Shown here in pieces: positions 60,192 to 64,000 of a stretch of 64,000 nt of DNA. Below the pieces are notes generated by a model, which worked only from the letters and a program-made list of their open reading frames with translations, was not told where the DNA came from and ran no database searches. Each line of letters starts with the position of its first letter. The stretch's first letter is position 1. Source of the DNA: UBA817 sp049889215 (GTDB taxonomy: Bacteria; Margulisbacteria; Marinamargulisbacteria; UBA817); assembly GCA_049889215.1 (NCBI GenBank), contig JBMHDV010000005.1, positions 1-64,000 of the forward strand, given 5' to 3'. The position numbers were made by a program, and so were the translations under genes.

Positions 60192-61972
60192 TGCGACAGC
60201 ACGCCCTACCCAAGTTTGGCTGGGCGCTGCGCCCGTACCGCAACGCCTTCGGATTTGGCATCATTGCAAGCATAGCTAATAAGGTATTGGATTTAATGCC
60301 ACCGTTATTGGTGGCCTGGGTCATTGATACTGTTCAAGGCCTCCCACCTGATTGGATTGCCCGTTTACTGCCAAATAGCTCGCCGCTTGAAACCGCCATA
60401 TTCTTATCTATTTTAGGGGCACTTATCTTTTTTTTAGAATCGGTTACTCAATGGGCCTATCAATGGCAGTTTCAAACCACGGCCCAAAAAGTGCAACATG
60501 ATATTCGTTGCCATGTGTATAACCATGTGCAACAGCAGGACATGACCTATTTTGAAAATCATCGCTTGGGTCAGGTGATTGCGATTGTGAATGACGATGT
60601 AAATCAGTTGGAAGCCTTTTTAAAAAGTATATTTAATGAATTGGTGCAACTGGTTGTGTTATGCATTTTTGCCCTGTTTGTTATGGGTGCTACCTGTTGG
60701 CAATTGGCCTTATTCTCACTTATCCCTGTTCCGATTGTGATTATTGGCAGCTTGATTTACCAGCGACTCATTTCCCCTTTCTATCAACGTATTCGACACA
60801 GTGTTGGCGAATTGGTTGCACGGCTAGAAAATAACTTATCGGGCATTGCCGTTATTAAGAGTTTTACAGCAGAACGCTTTGAAATGGAGCGGGTTAAAGC
60901 GGCATCGAATGACTATAAAACAGCGAATATTCACGCCATTCGTTGGGGAACCATTTATGTCCCAATTATTCGAATGGTCATTGCCTTTGGCTTTGCTGGG
61001 GTATTATTATTAGGCAGTTACTGGGTACTCTCTGATTCAGGTATAATTACGATTGGTGAGTTGGTCTTATTTTCAATGATGATTCAACGCCTGTTGTGGC
61101 CACTAACCCGATTGGGCGATATGTTTGATGCCTACGAACGTGCAAACGTAAGTGCAGGACGTTTGCAAGGGCTATTAGATCAATCACCAAATATTGTTTC
61201 TCCAATAACCGCAATTACAACAGTTTCTAGCGCACCATCAATCGAATTTGATAATGTTCATTTTAGTTATAACAATTCAACAAAAGTGTTAAATGGCGTT
61301 AATTTTACAATCCCTCATGGGCAAACTGTTGGACTGGCTGGATTTACTGGCGCGGGAAAATCGACCATCATTAAATGCTTACTTCGATTTTATGATCCAA
61401 CACAAGGACAAATAAAAATCGATGGCCACCCAATTCAAGACTTTGATGTTACGATCTTACGGCAACAAATTGCCTTGGTGAGTCAGGACATCTATTTATT
61501 TCATGGCACCATTCGTGAAAATATAGCCTATGGCCTTCCGGCAGATACGCCGATTGATGCGATTGAACATGCTGCAAAAATGGCAGAACTTCATGCCTTT
61601 ATTGAATCCACCCCAAATGGTTATGACAGTATGATTGGGGAACGCGGCATCAAGTTATCCGGCGGTCAACGGCAACGGTTAAGTATTGCACGCGCCATTT
61701 TAAAACAAGCACCAATTATGGTATTTGATGAAGCCACAAGCTCTGTTGATACCGAAACCGAAGCCGCAATCCAACGAAACTTAAAACAATTAACACAAGG
61801 AAAAACAGCACTCATTATTGCACACCGCTTATCAACCATTCGTCACGCAGATCAAATTGTCGTCTTAAATAACGGCACAATTACAGAAGCTGATACCCAT
61901 GATGCATTATTAGAAAATAATGCGGACTATGCAACGCTCTGGGCCATTCAAACAGGTGGCTTAGGGAATTAA
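60191..61972 (+). CDS. ABC exporter, fused permease and ATPase (MsbA-like)
   Basis: 593 residues: six-helix type I exporter domain to about 330, then the nucleotide-binding domain with Walker A GFTGAGKST, Q-loop SQDIYLFHGT, signature LSGGQRQRLSIARAI, Walker B IMVFDEATSSVD and H-loop IAHRLS. Works as a homodimer exporting lipids, drugs or peptides; MsbA-type lipid flipping is possible. Start codon shares one base with the aspS stop, so it is coupled to aspS. 3' end overlaps the convergent beta-propeller gene by 12 nt. Confidence 0.9.
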   Translation: MRQHALPKFGWALRPYRNAFGFGIIASIANKVLDLMPPLLVAWVIDTVQGLPPDWIARLLPNSSPLETAIFLSILGALIFFLESVTQWAYQWQFQTTAQKVQHDIRCHVYNHVQQQDMTYFENHRLGQVIAIVNDDVNQLEAFLKSIFNELVQLVVLCIFALFVMGATCWQLALFSLIPVPIVIIGSLIYQRLISPFYQRIRHSVGELVARLENNLSGIAVIKSFTAERFEMERVKAASNDYKTANIHAIRWGTIYVPIIRMVIAFGFAGVLLLGSYWVLSDSGIITIGELVLFSMMIQRLLWPLTRLGDMFDAYERANVSAGRLQGLLDQSPNIVSPITAITTVSSAPSIEFDNVHFSYNNSTKVLNGVNFTIPHGQTVGLAGFTGAGKSTIIKCLLRFYDPTQGQIKIDGHPIQDFDVTILRQQIALVSQDIYLFHGTIRENIAYGLPADTPIDAIEHAAKMAELHAFIESTPNGYDSMIGERGIKLSGGQRQRLSIARAILKQAPIMVFDEATSSVDTETEAAIQRNLKQLTQGKTALIIAHRLSTIRHADQIVVLNNGTITEADTHDALLENNADYATLWAIQTGGLGN

Positions 61973-63607
61973 TTGCCCGATCCAATACTTCCCACGATAT
62001 TGGTTCCAATTAAGCTCATCTGACGGGTGTTTTTCTGCAATAAATTCATAACGGTCAATAAAATGAAATCGAGGAATAACAATATCCAAATGATTGTTTC
62101 TGTCCATATCCGTAATGATTGGTGTCGAAAAGCCCCCTGATTTTAGTGCCTGAGTAAAAATTGTTTTATAAGATTTATCAAATGCCATTAAACGGGGTTG
62201 TTTATCGGTACAACTAATTACGACAATGTCTTCAGATCCATCGCTATCAACATCTGCTAATATTGGCGATGCTGCGCCAAAACAAAACCCGATCTGTTGA
62301 CGGAATTTATTTTTGCCGGTTGCACCATCAAACACAAACATTGAAGTAAAATTGTACTTGGGCCAAACACCATAAGAAAATAAAGAAATAATATCCACGC
62401 CAGAATCTGTTTTAATCACCGCTGGACTTGAATATGTTTCAAAATTCTTAGATACCAATTTTCGCCATATCAACTCACCTGTATCTGCATTTAATTTTAA
62501 TATCTCACCATTCATTGAATTTGATATCACCATTGCCTGTCCATTTTCATGGTACATTATAGGCGAGGAAATAATCCCTTTACGTTTACTTTCAACATGC
62601 CACATGACTTGACCGGTCAAAATATCTTGGGCTTGTATAAAGCCTCCTTGTCGTTCACCACCAGACCCGTAAATTATCCATAACTTGTCTTGCGTCTGAT
62701 ACAAAATTGGCACACTCCATGATTCACGCTCAAATGGTACCGGAAACGACCTTAAAACTTTGCCCGTTCCAGTTGAAATAACATAGACACGTCCTCCTGG
62801 CCCTTCTTGATTCTGAATTAATTTACTCATCAGTACGTTGTAAGAGTAATTAGTAAGTAAATCCCTATTGATGGCTCGTTTTTCACATTTTGTTCCACGA
62901 CATACCTTAATGTTGAATGTCACCTGTTCAGATTGAGTAAGAAGGTTATTAAAACTGTCTAATACATGATTACGATCCAAGCTATTCATAATCACTTTAT
63001 TTGTATCAGTATCAATAATTTGAATATGTGATGTTTTATTCGCAAGCCCACCTTGAACTGTAATAAAGTCCACAATGCCATCATTATCTTGATCTGGAAT
63101 TGGCACGGGAGAATTGAAATTACAAGGCAAAAAGGACATTGATGGATTTTGCTCTGTCAGTTTCCATAAAACTTCCCCACTACGCCCATGAAGCATCCAA
63201 ACATCCACAAATCGGCCAACGGTTGGAACATCTGGTAGTTGATCGCCATTGGCATCAATTAGAACAGGCGTACCGTATGCAGATTCCGGAACAATCGTCT
63301 TCCACATTAGACGCCCCGATTGACCATTGATCAACATCATCGATGACATCCCATCTTCTGACCATTCAAAACCTGACCCAATAATGATGTCTTGAACACC
63401 ATCACGATTCATATCAAATAATCGCGGTGACCCCACCCCAACTTCAGTCACTTCCTGTTGCCAAACAAGATCGGCAACAGGAACACTATCCTCTGGGTAA
63501 AACAAATAAATGACACCGGCCAAACACCCAAGAAATAGGAATAATATAATATTCGAATTTAAACCAATAATTGAATTATTTAAATGACTTTTCTTTGAGG
63601 TATTCAC
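61961..63607 (-). CDS. Membrane-anchored FG-GAP/PQQ-like beta-propeller protein
   Basis: 548 residues. One N-terminal helix (NIILFLFLGCLAGVIYLFY, about 18-36) anchors an external domain made of repeats with calcium-loop-like motifs DMNRDGVQDI, DANGDQLPDV, DQDNDGIVDF, DVDSDGSEDI and DMDRNNHLDI, alternating with PQQ-like blades (GQSGRLMWKT, GRSGEVLWKL, ADTGELIWRK). Seven- or eight-bladed propeller likely, for binding or adhesion rather than catalysis. Start overlaps the 3' end of the sdhB-like gene by 32 nt; downstream of it in one operon. Confidence 0.8.
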   Translation of the reverse strand: MNTSKKSHLNNSIIGLNSNIILFLFLGCLAGVIYLFYPEDSVPVADLVWQQEVTEVGVGSPRLFDMNRDGVQDIIIGSGFEWSEDGMSSMMLINGQSGRLMWKTIVPESAYGTPVLIDANGDQLPDVPTVGRFVDVWMLHGRSGEVLWKLTEQNPSMSFLPCNFNSPVPIPDQDNDGIVDFITVQGGLANKTSHIQIIDTDTNKVIMNSLDRNHVLDSFNNLLTQSEQVTFNIKVCRGTKCEKRAINRDLLTNYSYNVLMSKLIQNQEGPGGRVYVISTGTGKVLRSFPVPFERESWSVPILYQTQDKLWIIYGSGGERQGGFIQAQDILTGQVMWHVESKRKGIISSPIMYHENGQAMVISNSMNGEILKLNADTGELIWRKLVSKNFETYSSPAVIKTDSGVDIISLFSYGVWPKYNFTSMFVFDGATGKNKFRQQIGFCFGAASPILADVDSDGSEDIVVISCTDKQPRLMAFDKSYKTIFTQALKSGGFSTPIITDMDRNNHLDIVIPRFHFIDRYEFIAEKHPSDELNWNQYRGKYWIGQLIP

Positions 63608-64000
63608 GGTTCATCCGCGCGATATTTTCTACCTTGATTTCTTTTGGACAAGCTGCCTGGCATTGATATGCATTGGAACAACCGCCAAAGCCTTCTTTAT
63701 CCATTTGATCAACCAATTCAACCACTCGTTTACGTTCAGCATGACCTTGTGGCAATAATGCTAAATGAGATACTTTTGCAGAAACGAATAACGAAGCTGA
63801 TGCATTGGGACATGCAGCAACACAGGCGGAACACCCGATGCACTTTGCTGCTTCAAACGATAAATCAGCCTTCTTCTTTTCAATTGGGGTATCGTTGGCT
63901 TCTGGGGCACTTCCTGTCTTAACAGAAATGTAACCACCCTTAGCTATGATTCGGTCAAATGCTGATCGATCAATCACTAAGTCTTGAATAACAGGTAATG
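63576..64000 (-). CDS. sdhB: Succinate dehydrogenase/fumarate reductase iron-sulfur subunit (partial)
   Basis: The frame continues past the right edge: codons before the GTG at 63977 read LPVIQDL, so the start lies outside the window. Visible part: IDRSAFDRIIAKGGYISVKTG, the ferredoxin-type cysteines CIGCSACVAACPNAS, then SLFVSAKVSHLALLPQG and the last cluster motif CSNAYQCQAACPKEI, ending in NIARMNREYL. This is the Bacteroidetes/Chlamydia-like SdhB form with the second and third clusters; the 2Fe-2S domain lies outside. Overlaps the next gene by 32 nt. Confidence 0.9.
   Translation of the reverse strand, partial: LPVIQDLVIDRSAFDRIIAKGGYISVKTGSAPEANDTPIEKKKADLSFEAAKCIGCSACVAACPNASASLFVSAKVSHLALLPQGHAERKRVVELVDQMDKEGFGGCSNAYQCQAACPKEIKVENIARMNREYLKEKSFK

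Noticed and set aside
1..64000. tRNA, rRNA, riboswitch, insertion sequence, integrase or CRISPR genes
   Set aside because: I looked for tRNA T-arm sequences (GGTTCGAATC-like) in gaps, transposase or recombinase motifs, and known riboswitch cores upstream of metabolic genes, and found none I could support.

Overview
The window reads as a piece of a mesophilic, Gram-negative-type bacterial chromosome. An MsbA-like ABC exporter, a lipoprotein and several Sec-exported proteins point to a two-membrane cell. The YtxH protein next to alaS, a PhoP/PhoR-style box made of 11-bp TTAA repeats and a topoisomerase I with glycine-rich C-terminal repeats recall Cyanobacteria, Firmicutes and relatives. The partial succinate dehydrogenase iron-sulfur subunit resembles the Bacteroidetes/Chlamydia type. 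Two cryptochrome/photolyase-family proteins imply a sunlit, probably aquatic habitat. An uncultured aquatic lineage such as Margulisbacteria would fit, but this is a low-confidence inference.

Layout. 1-320: start of an exported protein that leaves the window, then glpK. 1.7-6.7 kb: an accessory pair on the minus strand (nucleotidyltransferase-like membrane protein and MORN-repeat protein). 6.7-10.7 kb: an overlapping minus-strand operon glpD, monoacylglycerol-lipase-like hydrolase, voltage-type K+ channel, then a YgjP-type metallopeptidase; with glpK it covers acylglycerol and glycerol use. 10.7-13.4 kb: DoxX protein, an orphan accessory gene, a small exported protein and an EamA transporter. 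13.3-17.5 kb: a tight minus-strand operon ytxH, membrane protein, alaS, ruvX, birA. 17.6-23.6 kb: DoxX-like protein, helical protein, panC-topA (overlapping, with topA first in transcription) and mutL.

23.8-29.3 kb: three lineage-specific genes, one a 1113-residue protein with a RAP-like C-terminus. 29.3-33.4 kb: glyQ-glyS, a 55-residue gene, a small two-helix membrane protein and a histone-H1-like lysine-rich protein with a membrane-anchored N-terminal extension. 33.4-36.3 kb: GNAT, N-acylamino-acid racemase/OSBS-type enolase and M20 hydrolase, matching the known D-to-L amino-acid conversion pathway. 36.3-38.9 kb: three orphan genes, one lying between two copies of the GNAT promoter and 5' end. 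39-43.9 kb: hisI, a four-helix membrane protein, a PNPOx-like protein, a DoxX-like protein, CryDASH, a PhrB-like protein and rpmB. 43.9-47.6 kb: PhoR/PhoB-type two-component system diverging from a PiT-like phosphate transporter across a four-repeat Pho box.

47.6-55.9 kb: an accessory block of repeat-rich, coiled and exported proteins; the 3' end of the phosphate transporter is repeated inside it. 56-64 kb: serC, a short radical-SAM protein, a decayed gene, aspS overlapping an ABC exporter, an FG-GAP beta-propeller protein, and the 3' part of a succinate dehydrogenase/fumarate reductase iron-sulfur subunit.

Two patterns stand out. First, accessory genes are wedged against or between partial copies of the ends of core genes, as if small cassettes entered by duplicating a gene end. 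Second, about a dozen genes have a TANNNT-type -10 element only 6-8 nt before the start codon, the signature of leaderless transcripts, while others have good Shine-Dalgarno sequences.
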